NCBI GenBank assembly: GCA_920105625.2
Contig: OV050033.1
Coordinates: forward strand, 13,598,001-13,662,000
Length of the DNA stretch: 64,000 nucleotides
Direction of reading: 5' to 3'
Source of the DNA: Clusia tigrina
Taxonomy: Eukaryota; Arthropoda; Insecta; Diptera; Clusiidae
The translations under genes were made by a program, and so were the position numbers. Each line of letters starts with the position of its first letter. Within the stretch, counting starts at the first letter, position 1. Shown one piece after another: positions 1 to 13,896 of this stretch. The notes under the pieces are model-generated. The model did no database searches and had not been told where the DNA came from. It worked only from the letters and a program-made list of their open reading frames with translations.

Positions 1-3000
1 GGATACACAATTCATGTTTAACTTAACAAGATAAGTAAAATATGAATCCTGGAAGAGGCAGTAAACAACCTTTAAAGTAATAAGATGATTTTACAAAAAA
101 TTTAATTATTTTAATAATCATGTGAGAGTTCCCAAAAAATATTAATTTATATGAAATTGAATTTCTTTACTATTATAAAATTATAGTCTAAACACTTACG
201 ATAACCGCTTGTTTTGATATGGCAAGTTTTCAGTCTCTATCAAATCCAGGATATGCGGGACTACACTAATAATGTAAGCACTGGAAGCAGTTGCTCCTTT
301 TATTGAATTATGAATTAATTTTTTTTTGTTCCGTTATTTAAATTGTGAAAACCGAAAATGATTATGATTGAAAAGTATGCTGGAATTTTTTGTTTATTAT
401 TTTCGCTGTAAGTGTTTTCATAAAAATATAAACCCGTATACTTCATTTTGTCCATATATTTATTAAAGTAATTTATTGAATATATTGCAGCGTTGCCACA
501 GTATTAGTTTTTCCCCGCTATATTTATCATATTTAAGTGAACATATAGTATAATTCTGGCAGGCCCTGAAAGGTATGTTGTACTCTCTGCAATACAGGCA
601 TCAGCTAATTTCATTCGAACTCCATTTCCTTTTGAAACTTAAGGAGAAGGTTTTGGACTTTTGCTTTCACACAGAAATTTGTTCAAGTACCTTTTTTCGC
701 TACAGTAATGTAAGTATCTGCAGATAATAAGGAAGTTGATTGGAATTTAATTATTTACTTTTGGGAAGGGTTTAATTATTTACCGTAGGGTATAAAGAGA
801 GTCGTGAAAAAATTTAACTCGAGATTTACAAAATTTTTTCAGTATGTGTTCAGAAATTCGAAAATATTATTTTAATTCAGTTTTTTTTCTAGTATCAAGT
901 TGCCTATATCCTATATAATTTACATCATTGCAATTATAATTGAATTTTGAGGATTTTGGGGAATTATTAGAGCAGTGAGTTGATTAAGGAACGGAACGGT
1001 TATTACAGCAATATCCAAACTCTTATTGCAAATTTGTCTCATCACCCGAATAAACCGATTTACTTTGGCGGCACCACAAATCATGGCCTAGTGATCGCAG
1101 AAACGAACAAGAAATACATGGAATTTACTCATTGTATTAAAGTAATAAGTAAAATTAAGGAGGATGAAAAGTAACGAAGGTGATACTGATAACGATTTAC
1201 TCGCGAATACCTTTTCATTAGTTTTACTTCTCCAATGAGGTTTTGATACTTACTGCCCAGTTTAGGGAGCCCTAACAAATCGACTATTTTAACCACTTGC
1301 ATTTCTGGAAATAAAGTTTTTTGCAAGTATATATTTTAATGAAAAATATTTATATACTAAAAATATAATATTTCTAATTATATTATATAGATATACGTTC
1401 ACTCCAAGTTGCCCATTGATAGAATATCAGAATTTGCAAACTTTTAAAAATCAAGCTTCAACCGTTTCTAATTGCTGCCAACATCGAGAATGTTGCATAA
1501 ATAATTCTTTCAACCCTGATTTAAAGTAATTCTTTTAGCGACTCGCCACCAACTTTGAACAATGCAGTTGCAAGGTTCTCGACACAGATGCGAATCTGTC
1601 TTTAATAGGTTTTCCTATAAAAATTTGCACACTACGAAATGAACTAATAAAGAACTTATCCAAGTAAATAATGGAGGTATCATTGGGACAGGGGAACAGT
1701 CAAGTAACATAATATATACAGGACATCAATAAGACTTCCGTTTCTATATTATATAAAAATGTTTGGCTATAGAGAATTAGGAAAATTAAAGACCGACGGC
1801 CCGTGACAATCATGAACAATTGATCCGTATGAACTACCCCTCTGGGACCCTCCACTAATTTTACTAATATACCCTTTGGAAGTAGGCAAATTACAACATT
1901 CTCGAATACAAACACACATGCTGAAATAGTAAGCTATTTATTTATTTTATTTTTAGTAAAAATTTACAAAAGTCAGAAAGTCGCAACTCGTGCCCTTTCG
2001 CTTATAGAGGAAAAATTAAATAACTATATATACATAAATATAATATACTCGTATACTAAATTTCACCAACCTACTTCCACCATCCAATATCTAATCTATA
2101 CCACCATCGATAATATTAAATCTATATTTAGGGAATTCCTTTTTAGCATCCTTGAATATACCTTCAACACTCTGTTTTGCTAAATATGGATGAATGTGTA
2201 CCCGTATTTTAAAATACCAAGTTAACTCTTCAAATAGCATGTGACCACAACTATAAATTTTAAATAGACGGATACAGCATACAATAACAAACACATCTAA
2301 GATAGTGGCAACCGGACACCGACATTGAGTTCATTGATTCAGCAGAACGCCCAAATTTCAGTTACTTTGTTTACTAAAAAAATTCACAAATATCCTACTT
2401 GAATACGTTTCATATTTCAAAGAAAATTCGAGTACATATTTCAACGCTAATTATATTTGCTTTTTATCTGCTTTTGCGAAATGTTCGTCACTTTGGGGGT
2501 TGGGAGTTGAGTCATGGAAAGAGTGCTACAGAATATTTTGGCAAAACAAATGAAAAATTAAGCAATGCTAAAATATGGTATGTTAATAAAATATTGCCCA
2601 AAAAATTCATATAGTAAGCTTGAATTAGAGATAGGGTGGGAAAATACCTTAATCGTCAGACGAAAATCAAGCAGAACAGCTTATAAGGCACTTGTCGATT
2701 TAAAATGTGTCTGAAGTCATATGTAACTTTCACGGCACTTTCAATCGTCTGATATGTGGCCCGATAACCAAGGAAGTATATTATGCCACTAAAACCTGAC
2801 AGATCTATCTATGTAAATAGTCCTGATATAAGTAAATAATGTAGAAATTATCTTAGCTTATGCAATTATCTACAACTAAAACATTGGATAAAATAGAGAG
2901 CTACCAAAGTTTCGAATACCATTTCCTGTACTTTATCTATGAAAGACTATGATTCAAATCTCTTTTAACCAAATAAACATTTTCATTATTATACCTTCCA

Positions 3001-3940
3001 CTTTACTTTTTGAAAGTTATTAGGACAAAGAGTACTACCAACTAAGGTATTTTGCTCTCAAACCCAAGAATAAATATAAAGAACAATAGGAGACCATGGG
3101 CTGGGCAGTATTGGAACAGAGGTGGACAGAAAGAGTTTTCAGAATCTTGTTAACTTTTGTCTGACTAAAATGACCATTCCGATAGGAAACTTTATACTAA
3201 TACACTTTTTCTGACTACTGACAAATCAACATTTAGGAAATTAGTATTTATTGCCTGCCTTATAAAATGCACGCCTCTGTATTACTATCTAATTTATAGG
3301 TATGTGAAGATTAAAGTGTCAATCTCAGATATTCAATTTAAAAAATTTGCTTCAAATTGTGAGAATTTCTTCCCCTCTTTCAAATTGGTATTCCTACTGT
3401 CGCTAATATTTCTACCTTCACCGCAACTTTGTTCCAAGCCTCAACTAAAAATCGATTTATTGAATATAATTTGAATCTAATTTTAATGAGAACTTTTTAA
3501 AATTATATAATACGGAATAACGGAATAATAGAGCACACAATAAAATGTCAAATAAATGAATAGCCGAATTAAAATTCAATCAATTTGAATTTTATTGTAG
3601 AAATGATTTAACCATGGATGCAAGATGCCGCCAACTAATATCTTTGGAAAGGAAACTGGTATTTGGCCGTCTGATTCGGCACTTAAATAACAATTCCGAA
3701 CCGATTTGTTTCTATTCTTTTTCATTTTTGCTCTATTGTAATCGGTGTGTCCGTTCGCGCAAATCACCTTAATTTATTTTGTGTTTAATTAAAAACTTAA
3801 TTAAATTTGCTGTTATCACTGAAGGAATGAAATTGAATTGAATTGGAAGAAAATCGCGGCACAACTCACCCAGAAGCGGAATCAGCTATCCAAATGAAAT
3901 GACATTGTAGTGTGAAATTTCGCAATGCCGTCGGCACTTT
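1..3940. other. AT-rich non-coding stretch
   Basis: I see no supported gene here. Short frames at 980-1174 (+), 2091-2294 (-) and 2399-2614 (+) have no recognisable domain, good start context or splice sites that would raise them above chance. The 2091-2294 frame has a fairly coding-like C-terminal half (KQSVEGIFKDAKKEFPKYRF), stays open upstream without an ATG and could be a transposon scrap. An occurrence of TACTCGTA lies at 2046-2053. The stretch is best read as intron or intergenic DNA. Confidence 0.6.
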
Positions 3941-4779
3941 AACGCTGTGCTACCAAGAAAGTACGAAATCGTTTCGAGCGTGGCTGCCTTGCTGCAAAAA
4001 GCTAACAGTTTCCAGACTTCTAATGTAGGCGCATTTCAAGCCGTGCTTTTCAAATATTTCATAAATCTTCGCCTTAAAAGACGCACCTTATATGACGCAC
4101 GAGATAATATTTCACTTTATTTATTTTATTGCTTTCTTTGCTTTTTTTGGTTTTACACTTAAATTAATGCAATATTGTAGATTTTTGTTAATAAAAATAT
4201 TTCAAAAAACTAACAACAATAACAACAAAACATGATTGCACTTTACCGCCTCATTACACACACGCACACATCGTCGTCGTCACTATGGCTTTGCTGCTGG
4301 CTGGCGGATGACGACTTGGGACGTTGTTCTAATAAATGCAGCAGCAGCAGCTCATTCGGACGCATTTAAATGGCGTATCTCGGAAATGTTGCAATTGATT
4401 AGCACGTTACGACGCCGAAGACTCCAAAAACAGCAGCACCGCACACACTGGACAATGGACACAAGCAGCAGCGGCATTGCTCCATGCTCCACACACTCCA
4501 CACTGCACGCTCGATGCTAACCGCAGTCGCAATCGTCCATAAATTTAATAATATTACAACAACAATAAGAAATAGAATATTAACGGCAGTAAAAAAAACA
4601 ACAACAAAAATGAAGCACTTAAACAATGCGACAATTGACAATTCGGCCGAGGCGAGGCGTTGCGTGTGTTGCGACAAGTAATGTCGTCCTTTATGAATTT
4701 TTTTAGTGCCCCTTAAAAAAGCAAATACTACTAGAGTAAGTTAGTTGTAAGTTAAGTATCCCAAAATCAAGAGTCCTGG

Positions 4780-5350
4780 CGCAACGAAATACGCCAAGAT
4801 TCGAACTAGAGCATAAAACTCATCGCGCGGCACAAAGTGTGTACGCAGAGGCAGACAAACAGATTCGTTAGAGTCGAGTTGGTCTGGTCGGTCGACTCGC
4901 CGCCACTCGTGGTGGATTCGAGTGCGGATGGATATGGAGACCCAGAGACAAGCAAGGAGACGATGTCGGTGAGCTGTGCTGCGCTGCTCTGTGCTGTGCT
5001 GTCCTATGCCACGATATGCATACACGTAAAAAGCAAGAGCGCAGTCGGTGCGGCGCACACAAAGAAGAAGAAGAATCAGCAACAAAAGCCAGCAAGCAAC
5101 CAGCAGAACAGTATTGGAAGCGGCCAGCAGCAGCTCCCACGGAGGGTTGTTTCTGCAACAAACAACCTTCGCCGTACGTACGCGTTCCGCTCACTCGCTG
5201 TTGTTGCTCCGTGTGAAATGAAACTTGCGTCAAGTGATTTCGAATTTCTTTTTTACTTGCTCACTTTTTTCCTTTTCAATTCACAAAAAATTGTTTTTCT
5301 CTTCTGTTATTTTATTAGCCATTCATACCTCCATTCGAAGTTCGAAAGCG
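4780..5350 (+). promoter_or_regulatory. Candidate promoter with 5' non-coding exon
   Basis: This island is clearly richer in G and C than its surroundings. It carries CAG/CAA-type triplets (about 5070-5130) typical of insect 5' leaders. It ends in a good splice donor, AAAGCG|GTGAGTGCG, with the junction at 5350/5351. A 198-codon frame crosses it on plus, with 114- and 121-codon frames on minus. Because all are open at once, the openness reflects base composition rather than coding. I infer a 5' untranslated exon spliced at 5350, but no TATA box or clear initiator decides the start. The downstream acceptor would lie outside what I can identify. Confidence 0.3.
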
Positions 5351-5460
5351 GTGAGTGCGTTGAGCAAAAGTTTTCAATTGTTACAAAATTCGCCACTTGC
5401 CGGGGAACACGCGCAGTGTTCACAACGTTGTGAGGCATTGGCGCGGAGTTGAGGAGCGTA

Positions 5461-8400
5461 TACGTGCCAAGCATTTACATATGCGCTTCCTAACTGGCCT
5501 TGCTCAAACTCTGCTCACCGATAAGCGACTGTAAGCAAGGATGTCTGTCTGCATTAACATGGGCTGCTTATGTGCCTGCTTTCGGTAGTCTCTCAGTTGG
5601 AGTAGTACTGTTAGGCGGCGGTGGTTGTTCTGCCTTAAGAAAATTGCAAAAAAAAAGTTTGTTGACTCTTTGCAGCAGAAATGATCTTTCTATTGACTAT
5701 AAATTACATACAAATAGGTCATATCTTTGATTAGATCAGCACTGCTCAGCTGGTGATAATTCCAGGTGTTTCAATCAAATCAACCAAATCAACAAACAAA
5801 GAAAATAACAAAAACAACAATTTCAAAAAAATCCATTTTCTTCCAATTATATGTTCATGTCTCAGTTTTATACAATCAACTCAAATATTTTTTTTATAAT
5901 CCGCCTGGTGGCTGGCACCTGATTGCACGAACTTCCTACAAAACTATAACTTTCAATTACCATTTTCATCAGAGTGTACTTTGAGCCTTGACATCATAAT
6001 ACTAGACCCTATTATATATAGCAATGATGCCCAGCTGCACGCTCTATTGTTATAATTTACAAAAAAATCCCCGAAAAAAAAAACACACTATCTACGTCTG
6101 CGGCTAGATTATGACTGATGTAGATATTTCTGTTATTGCCTTCTATTATTTCTGAAGGCATCCCTCCATAAAGAAAGTGTGCCATTAAAGTTTTCTCAAT
6201 CTTTAAATCGGAGGTGTTTTTAAAACTTTATTCTGCGCTGATTCGCAATCGTAGTTAATCGCTCATGAATAGTTGTAGGCCTTTGTAAAGCATTTATAAT
6301 TACTTTTAGATTGTTTCACAGAACAAATCTCCTCAATTTTTATTTCGATGTAGGAGCAAAGTCCATGAAAGTAAGTCAGAGGCAGGCCATGGTACCGGTA
6401 ACTGAATTACAGCCTTTATAGTGGAAATTTCTTTATAAATATTGTGGTCCGTTCCCCAAAAAAGGACACATATTGCATCACCAATCACTAATGTTCCGTT
6501 AATGACGGGTGTCATAGTCATAGATCATTAGCATTTAATAAAAAATATGACATTGTGGATATAACAAGGTAACTTCAAGTTTTGTTGTCGTGAGACACTT
6601 AGAATGACCCTTACATGAGAAATATATAGGTTCTTCAAATCTGATTTGGATCACAGTTATCAGTCTTTCCATAAAATAATGAACAATGAAAAGTCCAATT
6701 GATTATTCAAAATATGAGACAAATAAGGTTTGTACGTGACGAGTCATGAGTGTCACGAGTCAATGAAATGGTCGATCAGGATTGTTACTACTCGATGTGT
6801 GAATCTATTTGGTCCAGTTAAGAACATTAAGAAAAGCGGATTAAAGCGATCCTAAAACAGTGATTCGAAAGAAGTTTTTATTTGGATTCTTTTCAGCACA
6901 CTTGTTTTTCATCACTATAAATTGGTACAGTTTTGCTTTGAAACCTTTAATAGAAAATTTCCTAAATGTTTGCTACACTCTTGATCCTTATTCCAATGAT
7001 GCATTACTTAGCTACTTAATATACTACAATAAAAAAATAGCCACATGTGCAGTGAGATAGTTTCCAGTATAAATCTTATTGTTTTTTAAACAAAAATTAA
7101 CCGGTGCTTTCGTGATATGAGCAGCAAACTGCTAACACTTATATGAAAAGAACTATTATGAAATTGTAATTGTAATCTAATCTTTGTTGCGATCCTTGTC
7201 GTTAACATACTTTCGAAGTGTTGCAAAGCCCACTCATTATGTTAAAACGACATTGAAAGAGGGGAACTGTTAACATTGTCTTTACAGAGTCGTATAATAC
7301 TGCTAAAAGCTTAACAGTAAATTCGAAGCTGATAACAGCACAAAACGTACAGGCAGATTGATATGGCTTTTATTAAAATAAGTGCTACTATAGCTCATCT
7401 GCTCTTACCTACGCTTCTGCTCGCTTACTATGTGCACACATTTTGATAACAAATTATAATGGGATAGTGTGAGTATCGTTTGATATAAATCAACTCCAAG
7501 TGGGAAAGATTATTCTCGTATAACTGTGTGAGTTGGTTTGTTTTTACTCAAAAATTGCACAGTTGCGCTCATTTAGAGTGTAAAAATCCATTGGAGGGAG
7601 AATTTTATATAATAACTGAGAAAAACAACAACAGTAACTAAAAAGGAAAGCAAATTATGACAAGGTTAGGCGGAGCGAAAAAATTTCTTCTCAATCATAT
7701 TTGTTTTTTAGCTATTCCTTTTTTACATTATATCAGCTAAGCTTATGTACAGGCAGCCAGTCAGCCAGCGCTGTTGCTTTGAGTACTATTTGGCTAGGGG
7801 TTTCATAACTCAATGCAAGTGCAGGAGCGAGTGTAGTGGTGGTTGAGCTGCTTCGAATTGGGTGAATGAGCGGCGTGTTTTATCCTTTATGAAAATGTAT
7901 CTCAGAGATATTACAAGCTTCCTTTTTCTATTTGTATTTTTGTAAATATGTATCCTTAGGCGTTGCATTCAAGTTGGTTGAATTTTACCGACGGCATTCT
8001 TGAACTAGATGGATTGTAGTGGGTTTTGCAACGCAGATTCTACAGAAATATAAAATAATAATTATTATAATTAAGTTAAGGAAACTTTTGTCTTGACAGA
8101 TTTAATATTAAAAATATAAAGAACAGAAAAATTCGAAAACCTGTTGTAAAATGATCATTTTTATATATAAATTTATAACATATGTGGGTACCAAAGAGTG
8201 AATTTCAGCATAACTTTAGGAGCTTAGTACCTATTTATATACACATATGTCTGTACATCCCAATGCAAAAAATAAACGTATGTTTATTTTCCAATGGCGT
8301 GGTTCTTTACCCATACAACTTTGTTCATTTATAATTCATAATTAGGGGCGAAATGAGCGCTTGTCTGTGTTGTGGTATTGAAATTAAACATCTGCTCATC

Positions 8401-9572
8401 ATCGTATGAATGAATGTCATTTTAAAAAAATATATATAAATAAATTCAAAATGGTTTCAAAATATAATATGATATCACATTCAACCCCTTCCGTACTTGC
8501 TTAAATATCTATTTCCCGTTATCGTATTAGCCTTTATCATATGAATGGAAATGCCTCTTCCTACACTGCAGCTTAGTATTTTTTAGATTGAATTTTTTTG
8601 TTATATTTTTAGTTGCTGTTCATAACGGAAATAGTGCATTTTCATGTTTACTGTCAACACATTTCGCGGATGTTACTTAAAAACTTATAAAATTCAACTT
8701 CAAAAATAAATATGCAATGAAGCAGAATAAATGCGCAAAAAGGCTGAAACCTTAGTAAATGATTTCATTACAATTTTTGTTTAACTGAATGCTCAGCAGT
8801 AGTAAATTAACCATACTAACGATAATACCAACAATATTAATGCCTGACATGCATATATATAAGTAATGCAGATCGGTGGGGCGAGTAACACACATTTTAC
8901 TGAATCAATATAAAATCTTTTGTATCTAGATAAAATGGTCAGCAACTAGTGTTAAAACAATTATTTTGCGGTCTACAATACAAATGACCGGTAAATTTTT
9001 CTCTAAAGTAGAGGATAACTGCTCAAAATAACAATTTTAAAGTTTTTAAATATCAACTGAAAGGAAAGTTCCTTCTAATTTATCATTTTAATGATAATTT
9101 TATATATATTTAATTCTAATCATTTTATTAATTTTCATTTCTTATTCAAATGCAAGGTCTAGTAAGCAGATCGAATAGTTAAATTAAATATTAAATATGT
9201 ATTTATAGTTATAATATAATTAAAATGCTTCAAAATAACCTTTGATATGTATTTTGGTAAAACCTTTCGTACAATTCTCAAGCTGATAGTATAGCTACCT
9301 ACGCAGTCTCCTAAATAGCCCTTTGAAAGCATATCGCTTAAAATATGCATAAGCATAAAATAACAATAATAAACATATATCCAAATCTTATCCTATGGTC
9401 TAAGTCAGCATGCTTGCAGCCTTCCTCCTCAGAGCCAATAAGTCTACCATAATATTTTGTGTCAACATGTACGAGTATGAGAAAAACTTCACAATTACAA
9501 TAAACGATCATCATCATCACTTTTAAAATCTGGCATCCATTTCAAATTTATTCTAGCCTAGGGATGTGGGCT
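5461..9572. other. Non-coding stretch, no gene seen
   Basis: AT-rich sequence with only short frames of chance length. Small items only: a direct repeat of ACGAGTCA about 15 bases apart near 6739-6761, a 7-base hairpin (TGCCTTC...GAAGGCA) near 6138-6162, and a TACGAGTA octamer at 9470-9477. I see no transposon ends or RNA genes. Confidence 0.6.
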
Positions 9573-9640
9573 CAGTGGCGGACTAGCTTAACAAATGCTC
9601 ATAAGGCCCGAAATTATAAAAAACCCAATTTAATATATGT
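9573..9640 (+). mobile_element. Lone hAT-type transposon terminal end
   Basis: The sequence CAGTGGCGGACTAG begins at 9573 and is followed near 9602 by AAGGCCCGAAA. CAGTGGCGGA followed by a GGCCC block is the usual terminal inverted repeat layout of many hAT-superfamily DNA transposons and their non-autonomous derivatives. I could not find a matching TCCGCCACTG end within several kilobases, nor a second copy of the 8 bases before it (TGTGGGCT, 9565-9572) that would mark a target duplication. I read it as a truncated, decayed element end; chance similarity remains possible. Confidence 0.35.
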
Positions 9641-11630
9641 AAAATATATATATGTGTATACAGATGATAAAATTAATATATGATGATGATTTTTCTGGCA
9701 CCTCGGACATATTCTCCTATTTAAATATAATGGTTTTCGCATATTCCACATGTAACATGGTCCCCCTGAAACTATATATATTAGTAACATTATAAAAGGT
9801 ATTCCAACGGAGATGTGTAGATTTGTTAATTCTCCGATCTAACAACCAATATGCGCATACATTATCCTGGAAAATAATTCGTTCTATACAGGTTTTAAGT
9901 ATGTTGTTTGACTTGATTCCTTACTTTCCTCGTAAGAGCGTTACTTTGTGCTTGCTGGATTCATTACTGGTTGTAAGTAGAGTTGGTTATATTATATTTC
10001 CATAGCAATGTGAATATCAGGGGCTTGAAATTCACCAATTATACAGCACTGATGACTGATTGATTAATATTTCAATTCTTCAAGCAATATCGCATACTGG
10101 AATGAAATTAATAACTAATGAGCTGGGCAATAGCTTCGCTCCAATCGCTTCGCTATAAATAAGCTAATGTCTCTTTTTTACTCACTTAAAATAATTTTCC
10201 CATCATTGAAAGAAATGGAAAGATTTCAAAATTAGACTTTTATAATTATTATTATTGAATGGAAGTGAGAAAACGTTCAAATTTGTATTCCTTGTGTTAC
10301 ATTTGGAAATTAACCAAATCCTTAGCTTTGGGTTTGTAATAAATTGTAATTCTTTGACGAATTGTAAACTTAGCGGAATTGGATACCGAATTCTACATTG
10401 TTCTTGTTGAAGTTGATGAAGTTGCTTTATAGTTACAGGTATTTACGCGCTGGGCCCTTCATGTGACACTCCACCACTGCTTGGACGAAACTATGTAAAT
10501 GACTTTTCGAAACTAGTTTCCATTTGAAGACGCCGATTTGTCTCCATTGTCGTTAAAAAAAGGTGGAAAATGCATATAAAAAAATATTTTCGAGTTTATA
10601 ATTTCTTTTTGAATGCCTCTTTTAGAAATTGTGGCCATACTCTCGCCCTCGAATTGTTCTTCATTTTTTATAAGAAACGTCATTAAAGCCAGGAATAAAT
10701 TATTACACGCATATTATTTAAATGTTTCGGTGATAGGCGGATACTCCTTAGCCCGGCGAGTGTGTATCAGATAACAGAGACACGATGCGTTGTTAGCCTG
10801 GCCAGTCAGCCTGCCAGCCAACCAGCCTGCTATGAAACATGTGACACATCCCAAAGGGTTACTCAACTATTGGAAAGGTCAGTGTGCGTGCATGTGTGTG
10901 AGTACGTTGGTGTTTCTGTGTTTTTATTATTACATAAATATTTTCTTTCGGCCTTTCTTCTAATTCAGTTTTGTAACAAAGTTTTTTTTTCCTGTTCCTC
11001 TGTAGATAAAATATGAAGGTGGCTCTTTGGAGCTATACTAAATAGTGTAGTCATAAAATAGTAAACGCACGTAGAGGACTGCACTCGGTGGTGTGATTTG
11101 GAGCGGTGTGGCAGGGCACTTCAAAAGATTTAAATTGAAAATAATTTTCTTTTTATTTTTTAGCTAATAAAATAAAATTTACTTTGTAATGATTTTGTAA
11201 TAAAATTGAGAGTGCATTTCGAGCATGCCCAGAATAACTATTTACAGTATAGTGTGGAGAGAATGAGCTGCACTATGCAGGCTCTGGGAATGCATGTGTG
11301 GGTTTCGCTGCGACACTTTATTAACACTTCTCCGGCCTTTTACGCTGATTTATGTTTTTCGTATAATTTATTTATTCATTTGCTTTTTCTAATTTTAACT
11401 TAATTTACGGGCTTTCTTTAAATTCAATTAATGTATCGGTTTGTTGTGATTTCATACGTTTTAAAGCATTTTAGGGCTCAAATTTAATGTCAACTTTAAT
11501 TTCTACGTAGCGCTGACCTTGTATCTTTTACACCATTTCGATTAAATTTAATCGATTTCTTTGTAAATTCGAAACCAATGTCAACAGCCCATTTATTTAC
11601 TAAAGTGTTCGTACACGCAAGCACACACAT
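9641..11630. other. Non-coding stretch
   Basis: No gene is supported. A GC-richer patch at 10790-10835 holds repeated GCCAGCC/CAGCC motifs. Similar CAGTCAGCCAG strings occur at about 7755 and 41100, a minor low-complexity theme of this genome. The remaining frames are short and lack domains. Confidence 0.55.
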
Positions 11631-11818
11631 ACACACACACACACAAATGCAAACATTCAGCATAACAAATACAATACAAGCAGCACTCAACACTTCCGCT
11701 TTGACTGTTGTTTCGACTGGTGCTGGCGACACTTGCACGAAGACGCAGCAAAAGTCCTTCAGGCCTCGTCTCTAAGCATATCCCCATTACCAATGCCACA
11801 CACACACACACACACACA
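11631..11818. repeat. Pair of (AC)n microsatellites
   Basis: Two dinucleotide tracts flank a 150-base spacer: about 7.5 AC units at 11631-11645 and 11 CA units at 11797-11818. Both are essentially uninterrupted. The open frames crossing them on either strand read as alternating His/Thr or Cys/Val and are artefacts of the repeat. Confidence 0.9.
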
Positions 11819-12054
11819 TACACACAAACTTAAACAAACGTACGCAAACAAACATACATACCCCAGATACAAAACACAAACTACATAGTATTTAAAGAAC
11901 AAGCAGAACAGAGCAGCATAAAAAGGATGTCTGCGACGGCATTTAACATTTGCTTAAATTTGCACACTATTTACTAAAACACATACAAAGAAACAGTCGC
12001 ACAGACACTCCACATTGTATTACATAAGCCAGTCGAGTACATAAGCCAAAAAGT

Positions 12055-12156
12055 ATGTCTACGCTAGGACAGCATTTAAAATCGAGTGTTGAGCGCATGT
12101 ATTCCAAAATACGCAAAAAGGACCTGTTTGCCCAAAAGTCAAAGCTCCAGCACTAG
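12055..12156 (+). CDS. Short ORF or small coding exon, unknown product
   Basis: A 33-codon frame opens with ATG at 12055 (A at -3) and ends at TAG 12154-12156. The peptide is lysine- and arginine-rich with a helix-like pattern; it begins MSTLGQHLKSSVERMYSK and continues IRKKDLFAQKSKLQH. The codon choice and balanced residue use look more coding-like than the neighbouring AC-repeat sequence. No strong splice donor precedes the stop, so it would be either a free-standing small peptide or the last exon of an alternative transcript. I do not recognise the family. Its length is too short to exclude chance, so the call depends on conservation in related flies. Confidence 0.3.
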   Translation: MSTLGQHLKSSVERMYSKIRKKDLFAQKSKLQH

Positions 12157-13896
12157 CAGTACTAGCAGCAACAGCAATTGTTGATACATTCAATTGTTGT
12201 TTGTGCTGTTGTTGCTGTCGCTTTGGTTTGTACTAGTAGCATAATATGTGCAACTTGTGTTCGACCGACCAGCATCTGAGTAAATTCCCAGCCCACTCCT
12301 CATGGCCTCCACCATTGAATTGCCGCCAATCGAAATTTCGGTATTGATTTTCCTCTCCTCTGCCCTCAAGCCCTGCACTATTTCATGAAATATATTAACT
12401 AATTTACTGCGTTATTTTAATGTTGATCATATTTCATTTAAATCGCATGTTTTTTCCCTACTAATTATCGCCCGCCATGCTGCGCGGCTCGCTCTGTTTA
12501 TTTATGTGGCGTTATGAAATGTCAACAACACAATTTTGTAAATTAGATGCCATAAACTGGGAGCCGGGCAACATTTGTATTGTAAAAATGACAACTTGCG
12601 CCCAGCGTGTGCGGCGTCCGTGAGTACCAAACCGATAAAGTGTGTTTGGCATTTCAGTAGTCAGAGTTGAACACATCTGGAGCAACAATTTCGGTAGTTT
12701 TTGCTGTTATCGGTGCCATTTTTTGTATGAATGCAATTTTGACGATGCACATAAATAAAGTACAAGAATTTCACCAGGTCTAGTGGTATACCCATGTACT
12801 TTATATGGGTGAGACCATATCGAACCAATTGCCAAATTTTCGTAAATTTGGAATATGCTACCTGCACACATTTCTACAAGAGCGTGTGACTATTTCATAT
12901 TAATATTTATATGTCTACTTGGACTCGATATGTTTTATATATATAAACATATAGAGCATTAATTTGGTCCTGTTTATTTATACGGCTTTTTTTTAATATT
13001 CTTACATCTATCAATCATCAGTCAAGAAATCCTTAATAACCTTATATTTTGATCATGTGGGTTTCCATAGCTTGACTTTGCTTCATATTTTTAGGTTTCT
13101 TTGTCTTTGAGGCTTCTTTCCTCTATAGTTTAAGCCGTATCAACGATTACTCAGACTATTAAGTCAGACTATTCAAAACTTGCTTCTAGAGACTAATCAT
13201 ACACAGACATGGAATCTAAAATCTGTTTAAAACATTAAAATATCCCCGTTTAAATATAGTAATCATAATTTTATTTTTATGATGGTGAACTTTTGTTGAA
13301 ATACTAAGAAGGTAATCATCCTTCATATCCGGTCCTCTATCAACAGAGTCAGAGCTAATAACATACATTTTATAAGAAATAGTTATTAATTGTTAAATAA
13401 TTTATTGTTTTTACTTCTATTTTTATTATATTCTATTATTACTTCTCTTTGTACTGAGTATGAAGTGTCTCCAGGAGGCGCCGTGCCATAAACCGACAAT
13501 TGTAACACCCCGTGGCAAACAAATTAACGCCAGATGTATTCCGAAGCCTCTGGCAGTGCTTGCCCACAAATCTAAACAAACCACAAAATACTTCCCACAA
13601 AAAATGTAATTATTTTTTTGCTAATATAAAAAGATCTCCGAACATGCAAAATCCCTCATAATCTCTTCAACGGAATTACAAGGTAAAATTTTGTCACATC
13701 AGCCAATACAAAAACAAAAAGTATGTAATAATATCAAAACAAATGCAAACACATCCAAATAAAAACAAACCGAAAGTAACAAATTCCTTCCAGGATAAAA
13801 ACGAGATAAAGGAGACTCTCCAGCACGCACAAATGTACTCAGACGCAGTTTAGGATATAAAATATTAAAGCATAACAGGATCAAAATGTGTGTCAC
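12157..13896. other. Mostly non-coding; one weak minus-strand coding-like patch
   Basis: On the minus strand about 12411-12190 is open and unusually well balanced in composition (for example EISIGGNSMVEAMRSGLGIY). However, it has no ATG near its start and runs into Asn/Ser/Thr repeat from CAA/CAG triplets. Possible acceptors exist (GCAG near 12413 and GTGCAG near 12374), but neither has a strong pyrimidine tract. The rest, including 12.4-13.9 kb, is AT-rich with no supported feature. Confidence 0.45.

Noticed and set aside
4837..5433. 198-codon plus-strand frame, the longest in the window
   Set aside because: It crosses a GC-rich patch that is also open for over 100 codons on the minus strand, shows no domain, and is interrupted by a better splice-donor reading at 5350.
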